From the NCBI GenBank assembly GCA_023131705.1, contig JAGLZG010000182.1, positions 1 through 54,349 on the forward strand: a DNA stretch of 54,349 nucleotides, written 5' to 3'. The first letter of the stretch is position 1. Each line of letters begins with the position of its first letter. Both the position numbers and the translations under genes were made by a program. Shown one piece after another: positions 23,617 through 31,439 of this stretch. Under the pieces are notes generated by a model. It made no database searches. It was given only the letters and a program-made list of their open reading frames with translations, and was not told the DNA's origin. The DNA is from Nanobdellota archaeon (GTDB lineage: Archaea > Nanobdellota > Nanobdellia > Woesearchaeales > B3-WOES).

Positions 23617-24711
23617 ATGATAATAGAAGCCTATGTTGACGGTTCAACCTTTCATGTCAAAATAAAAATCACTTCAAAAATAAAACAAGCATTACATGAA
23701 AGATTTAAAGAATCCTCTGAATGGCAAACTTGGTTTCAAGAAGTAACCTCTCATTGTCGGTGTAATGATGGAGGTTATATAACAATGTCAGGTAGTATTG
23801 AAAGTATAATCAACTTTGACATAGCATATGACTATAATGAAGGGGCTGGTGAGTATACTCATTACAACTATACTTCTCATGAAGATGCAGAAGAGCGGCT
23901 CAGGTTATTTAACTTTTGGTTAAAAGATTATGGAAACCATGCTTTAAAAATTCTCCATGATTATTTTGTAGACCCATCTGATTTTTTGGGAAAACTAAAG
24001 GCTGATTGGCAACCAGCATTTCCAATTGAAGTTTCTCTTAATGGAAATGTATTCAAGCTTGTCGCAACAAACCAAAAGGATTTAGGAAAAAGTCTCACTG
24101 ATGACCTTAATAGACAATATACAACTTTGGTAGACATGTTCAAAAACCAGATAGGTGCTTATAAAGTATCATTAAAAATTAAAAGTGATGAACTTATAGC
24201 AAATAGTCTGCCTACTTTCCCAAAGTGGTTTACCTTTAACTCCCCTATGAAAAGACCTATAATTCTCTCTTACAACTTCCCATTCAATGCTGTGCAATTT
24301 TCAACAGTTATCTTATATAAACCAGAAAAATGGGTAACTGATGGTAAACTTTATAGAATAACAAATCCTATAAAGAGTGTGAAAGTCTGGTTTACTTTTT
24401 GTATTAGAGATAATAATAGAACAAATTTGAAAACTTGCCATTTACAAAGACCTATTGGGAAACTCTTTGAACATTATCACACATTAGACACTGGCTATGA
24501 TTGTCTCGGAAAAACAAAGGAAGTAGAATTAACATCTATGTTATCTTTAATAAACTTTATAGAAAGTATTGAGTTATCTCTCAGAACCATAGACAGAGAT
24601 GGGATAGCTTATAAAGCTCCAAGAAATAAATATCTTCCATCGATAGATAAATATAGCTTAGAAAAAGTAACAAAGGAGGAAGGGTGGATAGAAAAAGACA
24701 AGACGACTTAG
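23617..24711 (+). CDS. Candidate E2-like protein (PRTRC protein B-like position)
   Basis: 364 aa from the ATG at 23617. The N-terminal ~130 residues are unrecognised. The C-terminal region contains CHLQRPIGKLFEHYHTLDTG followed by YDCLGK, where Cys296 has the setting of the active-site Cys of prokaryotic E2-like proteins (a His/Asn-containing strand, then 'G-x-x-C-x-G'). The assignment rests on this motif and on its place between Ubl and E1 genes. It overlaps the E1 start by 28 nt, so the two are co-translated. If it is not an E2, it is a dedicated cassette protein of unknown fold. Confidence 0.45.
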   Translation: MIIEAYVDGSTFHVKIKITSKIKQALHERFKESSEWQTWFQEVTSHCRCNDGGYITMSGSIESIINFDIAYDYNEGAGEYTHYNYTSHEDAEERLRLFNFWLKDYGNHALKILHDYFVDPSDFLGKLKADWQPAFPIEVSLNGNVFKLVATNQKDLGKSLTDDLNRQYTTLVDMFKNQIGAYKVSLKIKSDELIANSLPTFPKWFTFNSPMKRPIILSYNFPFNAVQFSTVILYKPEKWVTDGKLYRITNPIKSVKVWFTFCIRDNNRTNLKTCHLQRPIGKLFEHYHTLDTGYDCLGKTKEVELTSMLSLINFIESIELSLRTIDRDGIAYKAPRNKYLPSIDKYSLEKVTKEEGWIEKDKTT

Positions 24712-25259
24712 GTCTTCTTATTCCTGAAAAAGTTTGTATTGTCGGGGCAGGTGGCACAGGGGTTTGGACCTCTATTCTGCTTGCCCAAGTTGGAGTTAAG
24801 GAACTTATTATCTTTGATGACGACACGATTGAGGAACATAATAGAAATAGACTTCCTTTCAGGAAAGAAGATGTCGGAAAGAAGAAAGTGGTGATTTTAA
24901 AAAACCTCATAACAACTACCTATGAAGAGTGTGTAGTATTCGCCTTTGACATTAAGTTTTCTGCAGACTTCGTGATTGAAAAACCTGAATATGTAATAGA
25001 TTGCACAGATGACTTCAAATCCCAGATGAACATAGTCAAGTGGGCTAAGGAAAACAGCGTCTACTACATAAGAGCGGGTTCAAAGGAAAATCACATAACT
25101 GTAACAGACTTTGTCACAGGTTGGGACTCTGATTATGAGGAAGAAGATGGTAAGTGCGGGGTAACTATTTCCCAATGGATAGTGCCTCAAGTGATAGTCG
25201 CCTCATCTGTCGTGAGGTGGATTTGTCTTGGAAAGAAAATTAAAATAGAGGAGATTTAG
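24684..25259 (+). CDS. ThiF/E1-like adenylating enzyme
   Basis: A 191-aa protein with a GTG start after AAGGAGGAAG. The Rossmann ATP-binding site is GAGGTG (residues 21-26) in VCIVGAGGTGVW, followed by the acidic strand end FDDD (44-47), NRNR (53-56) and the DCTDD region (106-110). These are the conserved ATP/Mg positions of the MoeB/ThiF/E1 superfamily. A Cys at 158 (DGKCGV) is a candidate thiol acceptor. It would adenylate the C-terminus of the ubiquitin-like partner. It is shorter than typical ThiF proteins and lacks a zinc knuckle, as in cassette-type E1s. It ends 1 nt before the JAMM gene. Confidence 0.85.
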   Translation: MDRKRQDDLGLLIPEKVCIVGAGGTGVWTSILLAQVGVKELIIFDDDTIEEHNRNRLPFRKEDVGKKKVVILKNLITTTYEECVVFAFDIKFSADFVIEKPEYVIDCTDDFKSQMNIVKWAKENSVYYIRAGSKENHITVTDFVTGWDSDYEEEDGKCGVTISQWIVPQVIVASSVVRWICLGKKIKIEEI

Positions 25260-25260
25260 A

Positions 25261-25881
25261 ATGGCAAAGAAAAAAGCTAAGAAATTTTACAAGTGGTGGG
25301 AAGATGAGAAAGAAGAATATTGGGACTCAGGACTGGAAGCCCCGATTGAAAGTTGTAGTCTTGTGAAATGCCCTATAATTTACCTCCTACCTGAGGTTGT
25401 GGGACAAATTCAGTTTATGATGAAAAAGTATCCTAAAACTGAATGGGCGGCAGATTTACTTGGAGAGAAAGTAGACAATGACTTCTACATAACAGGTATT
25501 TCTGTTTTTAAACAGACTGTAACCAGCGTGACAGTTAAAAGAGAAGAGCCGTCTTGTAAAGGGGCAATAGGAGTTACCCATTCTCATCACACTATGGGAA
25601 ATAACTTCAGTGGGACTGATGATGACTACCCTAATAGTAACCATGACTTAAGTGGCGTTATCTCAATTTCTGATGATGGAGAAAACCTAATAGGATTAGA
25701 CATTAAGTTCACTGTTCGAGTAGAGACTCCTTGTGGAAAGAAAGTGAGATTTGATGAAGTGCCTGTTAGGGTTCTTTTTTCTCTTCAAGAAATTAACCTC
25801 AAAGGTAAGATTACAGAAGAGAAACAAATCATGCCTCAGGCTGGTTATTATATGTCTGCAGGTTTAACAAACTATCTTTAA
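25261..25881 (+). CDS. JAMM/JAB-family metalloprotease
   Basis: A 206-aa protein. The catalytic motif is intact: Glu61 in EWAADLLGE, then His107-Ser-His109, seven residues, Ser117, two residues, Asp120 (HSH-N7-S-GT-D). Such zinc peptidases cleave (iso)peptide bonds at the end of ubiquitin-like proteins. The highly charged N-terminus (MAKKKAKKFYKWWEDEKEEY) is extra. It is immediately downstream of the E1-like gene, as in PRTRC (protein A) and bacterial Ubl conjugation operons. It probably processes or removes the Ubl at 23271. The His/Asn-rich loop after the motif (DYPNSNHDL) is unusual. Confidence 0.88.
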   Translation: MAKKKAKKFYKWWEDEKEEYWDSGLEAPIESCSLVKCPIIYLLPEVVGQIQFMMKKYPKTEWAADLLGEKVDNDFYITGISVFKQTVTSVTVKREEPSCKGAIGVTHSHHTMGNNFSGTDDDYPNSNHDLSGVISISDDGENLIGLDIKFTVRVETPCGKKVRFDEVPVRVLFSLQEINLKGKITEEKQIMPQAGYYMSAGLTNYL

Positions 25882-25895
25882 AAAAAGGAGGAGAA

Positions 25896-26483
25896 ATGAT
25901 ATTTTATAGTGAAGGTAAAGATAGAGACATCTCAAAACATACAGAAAGATATCTTAAATGGTTGCTATTAGACTTAAAATCTGATAGGATTAAAATTGAG
26001 AAAGTCGGAATAGGTAATCATTTTCTTGAAGATACTTCAATAAATGGATTTGGAAGGATACCCAGAGGCAGGAAAACACTTACAGTTACTTATTCCATGA
26101 AGGATTTATTGTCTAAAAAGAAAGAGCAAAAAGTAATGGAGAATGGTAAAGCTGTTTTTTATCTACGAGGGTTTGGTAGAGGATATAAAGAATATTATGA
26201 ATTAAAAGGTTGGAAAAATGTGAAAAATCAGCCTCAATTACCATTCTCTTATAAAGAAAAAGCTCCTTATTTTTATGAACTTAGAGAGTGTAAAGACAAG
26301 AAAGAAATATATCTTGTTACAGGTAAAGACGAATGTATTGTATGGTATCTAAGAGAAGGTCAAATTATTTCTAAAGACCTCTGGGATAAAAAGTTTTTCC
26401 CTGCATTTGAAGAAGCAGGAGCAAAACTTCATGATATTCTACAAGAAAAGAAGTGGTCTGGTGAAATAGAAGTTAGGATATAA
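25896..26483 (+). CDS. WSG-family protein, copy 2, with extra N-terminal domain
   Basis: A 195-aa protein. The N-terminal ~85 residues are unrecognised. The C-terminal ~110 residues match the domain at 22796: KEYYELKGWKNVKNQPQLPF, PAFEEAGAKLHDIL and the end KKWSGEIEVRI. It follows the JAMM gene by 14 nt with RBS AAGGAGGAG, so it is part of the cassette operon. Function unknown; it may be a substrate or adaptor. Confidence 0.6.
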   Translation: MIFYSEGKDRDISKHTERYLKWLLLDLKSDRIKIEKVGIGNHFLEDTSINGFGRIPRGRKTLTVTYSMKDLLSKKKEQKVMENGKAVFYLRGFGRGYKEYYELKGWKNVKNQPQLPFSYKEKAPYFYELRECKDKKEIYLVTGKDECIVWYLREGQIISKDLWDKKFFPAFEEAGAKLHDILQEKKWSGEIEVRI

Positions 26484-26516
26484 TAAAAAAGAAAAACAAA
26501 ACAGAGGAGGTATGAA

Positions 26517-26780
26517 ATGGGATTAGAAGTAACAAAATGTTGGACATTCTATGAAGGAAATTCATCTTTGTGCTACAACCCCGAGTTCGATAGAATAGAT
26601 GAAGATGACATAAATGAATATAGAAAAACCCACAAATTTCCTATTGACCTGCACTATTCCTTTGAAGATATGTTTAACGACTTAACAATGTCATCTGGTT
26701 GTTATGTTCTACCTATTGAAGTGAAAGAAGAAACTGTCCGATATGTAAAAAAGTTGATAACAGACCTATTAGGATGGTGA
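26517..26780 (+). CDS. Hypothetical acidic protein
   Basis: An 87-aa protein with an acidic middle (RIDEDDINEYRKTHKF). The ATG at 26517 is used because an earlier ATG at 26512 hits a stop after four codons. No family recognised. Confidence 0.55.
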   Translation: MGLEVTKCWTFYEGNSSLCYNPEFDRIDEDDINEYRKTHKFPIDLHYSFEDMFNDLTMSSGCYVLPIEVKEETVRYVKKLITDLLGW

Positions 26781-26784
26781 AAGA

Positions 26785-27120
26785 ATGCGACTTTTCAACC
26801 CCTTCTTAGATGAAACCCTTGAAGTAACTTGGGAAGAAACAGGAGGGGTTTATGAGATGGAGGCTGTTAAAAAATATGGTCTCTACGTTATTGGAACAAG
26901 AGACTACACTTATGGCTACCTTCTTAAAAGCGGGCAGTTAGTCGAGGAAGGTGGTCATTTTCTTGTCGTGTTAGATGATGTTAGGAATTACCCTACTTAC
27001 AAATTTGGGGAATTTTCTTTTGTCGGGGAAGTTGAAGATGATGAAGAAGAAGTTAAATCTAAAGAAGAGGAAAAGAAGGAGAGTTCTTTTTGGGACTCTT
27101 CTTTTTTGAAGGGTGTTTAG
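26785..27120 (+). CDS. Hypothetical protein with acidic tail
   Basis: A 111-aa beta-rich protein (DETLEVTWEETGGVYEMEAV) ending in a Glu/Lys-rich linker and SFWDSSFLKGV. The acidic linker with a short hydrophobic C-terminal peptide looks like a protein-interaction tail. No family recognised. Confidence 0.5.
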   Translation: MRLFNPFLDETLEVTWEETGGVYEMEAVKKYGLYVIGTRDYTYGYLLKSGQLVEEGGHFLVVLDDVRNYPTYKFGEFSFVGEVEDDEEEVKSKEEEKKESSFWDSSFLKGV

Positions 27121-27122
27121 AT

Positions 27123-27155
27123 ATGAATAAAGAAGAAATGGAGGTTGATTTATGA
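27123..27155 (+). CDS. 10-aa leader peptide
   Basis: The frame MNKEEMEVDL starts 2 nt after the previous stop and ends in an ATGA overlap with the next gene. It contains that gene's RBS. It may be a translational coupling peptide, or chance. Confidence 0.25.
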   Translation: MNKEEMEVDL

Positions 27156-27736
27156 ATCATGAAGTGAATGAAGAAGTAAGAGTTAAATCGTTAAAAGAGT
27201 TATGGGCATTATCTTGTGAGAAGGGTATTATAAGAATGCCTTCAGGGTGTGTTTTTGTAGAAGACATGAAAAAGTTCTGTGGTAAAATTGTTACAATAGC
27301 AACTAAAAATGAGAGTGGAATTTATAAAAACAGGTATAAGGTTAAAGAAGACAAAGATAATTGGAGCTGGTCAGATGAAATGCTTGAGAGACTTCCTAAG
27401 AAATCATTTATAAAGCAAGCCATTTTCCACTTAAAGAAGGTGATTGTGAGTGATAAAGAATATTACAGCCTTATGGAGTGGGAGAATGTGCAAAAGCTTG
27501 ATGACTTACCAAAGGAATATTTAATTAGGCGTCCATGCTTTTCAAGGAATAGTGCAGGCAAACCTCATGTAACACTCATAACCAAACATACCACAGTGTA
27601 TCTTGTTATAGGAAGACGTTACACAAAATCTACAATGGAAAAAATTATCATCCCCGCACTTAAGGAAGCAGGGAAACGGTTGAGTTTGATTTTGAAGAAG
27701 AAAAAGTGGAGTGGAAAAGTTGAAGTCAAGATATAA
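27152..27736 (+). CDS. WSG-family protein, copy 3, with different N-terminal domain
   Basis: A 194-aa protein. The N-terminal ~85 residues (GIIRMPSGCVFVEDMKKFCG) differ from copy 2. The C-terminal ~110 residues repeat the family domain: KEYYSLMEWENVQKLDDLPK, IIPALKEAGKRLSLIL and the end KKWSGKVEVKI. Variable N-termini on a constant C-terminal domain suggest a modular effector or recognition family. Function unknown. Confidence 0.6.
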   Translation: MNHEVNEEVRVKSLKELWALSCEKGIIRMPSGCVFVEDMKKFCGKIVTIATKNESGIYKNRYKVKEDKDNWSWSDEMLERLPKKSFIKQAIFHLKKVIVSDKEYYSLMEWENVQKLDDLPKEYLIRRPCFSRNSAGKPHVTLITKHTTVYLVIGRRYTKSTMEKIIIPALKEAGKRLSLILKKKKWSGKVEVKI

Positions 27737-27747
27737 GGAGGTTTTAG

Positions 27748-27909
27748 ATGAGAGATTATTGCATTGAAAATGATTTACCAAGACAACAAGAAATGGCATA
27801 TATAATAAAGGAACAAAGAAGAAAGAAGATAGCAAGTATTGTAGAACGGTTTAAAGATTTTTTAGAAAAGGAACTTTCTATAAAAGAGTTTGAAAAGCTT
27901 TTAAAATAA
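27748..27909 (+). CDS. Small basic helical protein
   Basis: 53 aa, MRDYCIENDLPRQQEMAYII and then a Lys/Arg-rich helix. RBS AAGGAGG. It sits between WSG copy 3 and the ParB-like gene. No family recognised. Confidence 0.45.
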   Translation: MRDYCIENDLPRQQEMAYIIKEQRRKKIASIVERFKDFLEKELSIKEFEKLLK

Positions 27910-27919
27910 GGGAGGAAAT

Positions 27920-28693
27920 ATGAAATACAAAGAACCTGTCGGTAATGAAGAGTGTGAATTCAAACTAATTCCTATCAACCAGCTTAAAACATCTCCTTTC
28001 CAAAGGGAGATAAGTAAAGCCCTTGTGAAAAACCTATCACAATCCATGATAAGGGGTTTTATAGGTGTTATAACTGTCTATCAAGAAAGTGAAGATAGTT
28101 ATGTAGTTTTAGATGGTCAACACAGACTTGAAAGTGTTAAACCCATGCTACCCCCTGAGGCGGAACTTCCAACTATTGTCGTGCCGAAAAAATATATGTT
28201 CCAGCCCCTCATCTACAACATCGAGAAAGCAGACAATACAAAAGACCTTTGTCTGAAACTTTTTAAGGAGTATGAATGGTTTGTGCAGAATCAAGCGGAA
28301 GCAAAAGAGAGTGATGTGTTCCAAGTAGTAACAATGGGTCGACCCCATCTTTTAAGTCTCGCTTATAGTTTCGGGGTTTGTGGTCTAATCTCACCCTCCT
28401 TAGTAGACATGATTACTAAAAAGCTGGACTCTTTCCTAACAACTCCCGTTTTTGAAGCACGGGAAGTAAGAATTAAAAGAGGGCAACTTCTTAAGGAGCT
28501 GGAAGAAAAAGCAGATGCAATATGTGCTGGATATGATGTAAAGGATTTTAATTTAAAGAAGTCAGTTATATCAAGAACTTCAACTAAACTTTGGGGTAGA
28601 GTTAGGTCGCTTGACATGAGTTTTGAAGAAGGGATATCTATGTTGATGAATGAACTCGATGAGAGTGATTTCAGTTGGCTTGAGAGGACTTGA
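27920..28693 (+). CDS. ParB-like nuclease/partition-fold protein
   Basis: A 257-aa protein. The N-terminal ParB/sulfiredoxin fold is clear: IPINQLKTSPFQREISKALV, GFIGVITVYQ and VLDGQHRLES, the DGQHRL box being the catalytic or NTP-binding motif of the family. The C-terminal part is helical, unlike a standard KorB HTH. No ParA partner exists in the window. A ParB-fold protein beside ThiF, JAMM and Ubl genes is the defining combination of PRTRC cassettes, so it may belong functionally to that system. Confidence 0.75.
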   Translation: MKYKEPVGNEECEFKLIPINQLKTSPFQREISKALVKNLSQSMIRGFIGVITVYQESEDSYVVLDGQHRLESVKPMLPPEAELPTIVVPKKYMFQPLIYNIEKADNTKDLCLKLFKEYEWFVQNQAEAKESDVFQVVTMGRPHLLSLAYSFGVCGLISPSLVDMITKKLDSFLTTPVFEAREVRIKRGQLLKELEEKADAICAGYDVKDFNLKKSVISRTSTKLWGRVRSLDMSFEEGISMLMNELDESDFSWLERT

Positions 28694-28707
28694 GGAGGAG
28701 GTGATAG

Positions 28708-28743
28708 ATGCAGATATTTAGAAGAAAAAGGGGAATAAAATGA
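28708..28743 (+). CDS. 11-aa leader peptide
   Basis: The frame MQIFRRKRGIK has a strong RBS (GAGGAGGAGGTG) and ends in an ATGA overlap with the next gene. The RBS is better placed for this peptide than for the next gene, so coupled translation is likely. Confidence 0.35.
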   Translation: MQIFRRKRGIK

Positions 28744-29177
28744 AATACGAAAAGTTAAAGTATGCACAAGACTTAATTAAAACGAATAATCCAAGTATTA
28801 CTTGTAGTTTTAATAAGTTCATATTGGGATATGATAGCCCAGAACCTAAAGGTATGCAAGGCTATGAATGTGCAAAGAGAATGGCTGAAAATGGCGAAAT
28901 TGCATTTACACATAAATTCAGATGTAAGTGTGGCGGCTATCCCTTTCTTTATGGAGGTTTTTGGGTTTGTAATCGTTGTGGAAGAAAAAATGTAGATGAG
29001 GATTGGTGGAAAATTAAAGTTGAAAAAGATGGCAATGAGTTTTGTTGTCACGGATTAGATTTTGTTGATATTATGGAATCTGATAATTATGCTTTCGGTA
29101 AAACATTTAATGAGGCTATTGACAATTATGGTGAGTTGATGGCTGAAAAGAGGAGGATTAAAGATGAGGAGAGATGA
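28740..29177 (+). CDS. Zinc-ribbon hypothetical protein
   Basis: A 145-aa protein. The middle has CKCGGYPFLYGGFWVCNRCG, a four-Cys zinc ribbon. A later segment contains CCHGLDFVDIMESD and a helical end with MAEKRRI. No enzymatic motif. Possibly a nucleic-acid-binding accessory. It overlaps the next gene by 14 nt. Confidence 0.55.
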   Translation: MKYEKLKYAQDLIKTNNPSITCSFNKFILGYDSPEPKGMQGYECAKRMAENGEIAFTHKFRCKCGGYPFLYGGFWVCNRCGRKNVDEDWWKIKVEKDGNEFCCHGLDFVDIMESDNYAFGKTFNEAIDNYGELMAEKRRIKDEER

Positions 29178-29352
29178 TAAACAAAAAGAAGAACAGAAAA
29201 TAGATAAATCCTCAACTTGGAAAAGTTGTAAAGAAATATTGAAAAGGCGAGAGGTATCTAATGATACAATAAAGATTTTAAAGGATTCGTTTAATTTAGA
29301 ATTGGAAAGAAGTTATAGAAATGGTTACGAAGATGGGTTAAAGAAGAAGTAA
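29164..29352 (+). CDS. Small charged helical protein
   Basis: 62 aa, Lys/Glu-rich, with YRNGYEDGLKKK at the end, a pattern often seen in small phage proteins. No known function. Confidence 0.5.
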   Translation: MRRDDKQKEEQKIDKSSTWKSCKEILKRREVSNDTIKILKDSFNLELERSYRNGYEDGLKKK

Positions 29353-29372
29353 TATAAAATAAGGTTCTTTAT

Positions 29373-29397
29373 GGTAGACAGCTAAAACTGTCTATCC
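29373..29397 (+). terminator. Hairpin between small-gene units
   Basis: A stem GTAGACAG / CTGTCTAT with an outer G-C pair and a 6-nt loop CTAAAA, followed by TAAAAAATCTT. It sits in the 70-nt gap after 29352, just upstream of an AGGAGG. A weak terminator or mRNA-stabilising stem. Confidence 0.5.
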
Positions 29398-29421
29398 TAA
29401 AAAATCTTAGGAGGTTTTGGG

Positions 29422-29583
29422 ATGAACTTAAAGGAAAAATGGCAACAAAGGTCTAATGAGTTGGCTATCCAAGAGTATGGTAAGGAATTTAAAAATCTGC
29501 CAAAAGACATTCAACTCATTGTCCTTAGTGAAGGTAAAAGGTTGGTTTATGAAAGAGAATTAGCAGATTATAAAGGGAAGTGA
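29422..29583 (+). CDS. Hypothetical 53-aa protein
   Basis: A helical protein with ELAIQEYGKEFKNLPKDIQ. The NLPKDIQ segment is also present in the protein at 30895, so the two may be related. RBS TAGGAGG. Confidence 0.45.
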   Translation: MNLKEKWQQRSNELAIQEYGKEFKNLPKDIQLIVLSEGKRLVYERELADYKGK

Positions 29584-29585
29584 AG

Positions 29586-29741
29586 ATGAAAGAGGTTATA
29601 GAAAAAATAAAAGTAATAGTCGAGAGTGAGCTCGGTGAATGGGTTTCAGCAGACCTATTACACATGCCTCTTCAACTTCAAGTGTGGAGGAAAATTCAGA
29701 ATTTAATCAAAGACTATGAAGATAGTCTTAAAAGGAGGTAA
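29586..29741 (+). CDS. Hypothetical 51-aa protein
   Basis: A helical peptide, MKEVIEKIKVIVESELGEWV. It starts 2 nt after the previous stop and contains the RBS of the next gene in its last codons (AAAAGGAGG). Confidence 0.45.
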   Translation: MKEVIEKIKVIVESELGEWVSADLLHMPLQLQVWRKIQNLIKDYEDSLKRR

Positions 29742-29744
29742 CGA

Positions 29745-29942
29745 ATGACTACTGAAGAAAAAGAAACCATTAACAAAATAAACCAAATGAAACATTTAGA
29801 TATGGCATCAATGTGGAGATTTAACGAAGGCTATCATCCATATTTCGATAATACAAAGCCCTTTGCGAAAGTGTTTGAGGATAGGTTATTTAATCATTTT
29901 GGAGGATTTACTCCAGAAATTTCTAAAAAAATAGGGTGGTAA
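29745..29942 (+). CDS. Hypothetical protein
   Basis: 65 aa with an aromatic-rich centre (MWRFNEGYHPYFDNTKPFAK) and a strong RBS. No family recognised. Confidence 0.5.
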   Translation: MTTEEKETINKINQMKHLDMASMWRFNEGYHPYFDNTKPFAKVFEDRLFNHFGGFTPEISKKIGW

Positions 29943-29955
29943 AAAAGGAGGAAAC

Positions 29956-30339
29956 ATGTGTCTTTATAGTAAAGCAAACATAACCCTTCCTAACAAACCA
30001 AAGTGGAAGGTAGGAGTTAAGTTAAAAGGGAAAATTTATCCTTTCTTCAGAAGATGTTTTTCAAAACCCTTTGAATTAAATAAATGGATAAATGAAAAAG
30101 ATTATAGACATAATGATGGCAGGAATTCTATTGCTTGTGAATATGGTAGAGGTGTCGGGTCATATTCTTGTGGATTTCATTGTTTTGTCTATAAAAAAGA
30201 TGCAATAAGACTTCGTGAAGAGGAAGGAGAAGGCACACTTTTAAAAGTCTATTGTCGGAAAATTGTAACAACTGGATATGGATTTGGTAAAGCAGAAACA
30301 ATTGTGGCTAAACAAATTTTTTTGGTGGAGGAAAAATGA
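29956..30339 (+). CDS. Conserved phage hypothetical protein (MCLYSK start)
   Basis: A 127-aa protein. The start MCLYSKANITLPNKPKWKVG and the Cys/Gly-rich centre GVGSYSCGFHCFVYKKDA are features of a hypothetical protein seen in many gut and environmental phages. It overlaps the next gene by 4 nt. Function unknown. Confidence 0.6.
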   Translation: MCLYSKANITLPNKPKWKVGVKLKGKIYPFFRRCFSKPFELNKWINEKDYRHNDGRNSIACEYGRGVGSYSCGFHCFVYKKDAIRLREEEGEGTLLKVYCRKIVTTGYGFGKAETIVAKQIFLVEEK

Positions 30340-30557
30340 GAATGTTTGTGGAGGTTTCATTTTTTAAAGAAATAGGGGAGAATGTATTACAAGAGATGGC
30401 AGAGGAAGCAATAAACTTCTGCAAGAAATGTGGAGTTGGCGTTCAGTTCACTTGGAATAGATGTGAGCTTTATGCAACTCCACATGACACTGTTAAGAGT
30501 ATTATGGAAAAATATAATGTTAGAAGAAAATTACAAGAACGAAAAATAAGGAGGTAG
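30336..30557 (+). CDS. Hypothetical protein
   Basis: 73 aa, FCKKCGVGVQFTWNRCELYA with three Cys, basic C-terminus. No family recognised. It starts in an ATGA overlap. Confidence 0.45.
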   Translation: MRMFVEVSFFKEIGENVLQEMAEEAINFCKKCGVGVQFTWNRCELYATPHDTVKSIMEKYNVRRKLQERKIRR

Positions 30558-30561
30558 AAAA

Positions 30562-30708
30562 ATGATAGAAGAAAAAGATGAAGAAGACCTAAGTTTTTGG
30601 GACAAAGTAAACATAGACCACATGGTAGATAGTGCTATTGAAAAAGACCAAGAAAGGCGACTAAATAAAGAGGAGGAATTAAAGGATGAAACAAACAACA
30701 GTAGCTAA
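30562..30708 (+). CDS. Small acidic protein
   Basis: 48 aa, very acidic N-terminus (MIEEKDEEDLSFWDKVNIDH). RBS AAGGAGG. It overlaps the HTH gene by 23 nt. An acidic partner or DNA mimic is possible but unproven. Confidence 0.4.
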   Translation: MIEEKDEEDLSFWDKVNIDHMVDSAIEKDQERRLNKEEELKDETNNSS

Positions 30709-30898
30709 GAAATTAGCTCAAAGGAGAAACTTCAATAAATTACAAGTGTCGAGAATGGCAGGTGTTTGTAAACATACCATAGATAATGAAAAGGATGTGT
30801 TGTCTTCTGGTGAGATTTACAGGTTTTGTGTAATCCTTAAGGAACTTAAAGGGCTTTTAAGAGACTGGAAAAGCACAGTTTCGGAGGTGATAAGATGA
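30686..30898 (+). CDS. Small HTH (XRE-like) protein
   Basis: A 70-aa basic protein. LAQRRNFNKLQVSRMAGVCK followed by HTIDNEKD fits a Cro/CI-type helix-turn-helix (Q-x-S-x-x-x-G-V-x-x-x-T-I). It may act as a regulator in the middle of the early region. It overlaps both neighbours. Confidence 0.55.
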   Translation: MKQTTVAKKLAQRRNFNKLQVSRMAGVCKHTIDNEKDVLSSGEIYRFCVILKELKGLLRDWKSTVSEVIR

Positions 30899-31083
30899 AA
30901 GAAAATAACGCAAGCTATTTAGCAGATTTAGCTATGAAAGAGTGGATAAATTTACCAAAAGACATCCAAGAAACATTAATGTCTCAACAAGAAAAAGACA
31001 GAAAACATACAGAACAAAATAAGACTATATTATTTTGTCTTACATTTTTTATTGTCGGGTTTGTTCTTGGGTTAATATTTTAA
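30895..31083 (+). CDS. C-terminally anchored membrane protein
   Basis: 62 aa, with a soluble N-terminus containing EWINLPKDIQETLMS and a C-terminal TM (TILFCLTFFIVGFVLGLIF). The shared NLPKDIQ motif links it to 29422. Unknown function. Confidence 0.5.
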   Translation: MKENNASYLADLAMKEWINLPKDIQETLMSQQEKDRKHTEQNKTILFCLTFFIVGFVLGLIF

Positions 31084-31100
31084 AAGGAGGAATAAAAATA

Positions 31101-31424
31101 ATGAACTTATTAATTGAAACTTTACAGATTTTGGAGAAGAATGGAAAGACTGAAAAAGATGTTAAGTGGATAGGGAATAATAATTTTCACATAAATTTCC
31201 TAACTTTCAAAAAATTTGCTAATGAAGATTATGATAATGGCTATGGAAGAGTTGAAGTAACACAGAGTTTAGTAGTTGTAGGAGATGATTGGTGGTTGGA
31301 AAGATACACATATGATGGTGCTGAACAATGGACGTTTAAAACTTATCCAAATAAACAACGAATGAAAAAGAAGACCAGAGAAGCATTAAATGCAAATATG
31401 TTGTTTATGGGAGAGGAGTATTAA
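31101..31424 (+). CDS. Hypothetical protein
   Basis: 107 aa from the ATG at 31101, which has an AAAAGGAGG; an upstream in-frame start at 31035 would lie inside the previous gene. The segment GDDWWLERYTYDGAEQWTFK is a recognisable pattern of small phage proteins without known role. Confidence 0.55.
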   Translation: MNLLIETLQILEKNGKTEKDVKWIGNNNFHINFLTFKKFANEDYDNGYGRVEVTQSLVVVGDDWWLERYTYDGAEQWTFKTYPNKQRMKKKTREALNANMLFMGEEY

Positions 31425-31439
31425 GTTTATTTTGAAACA

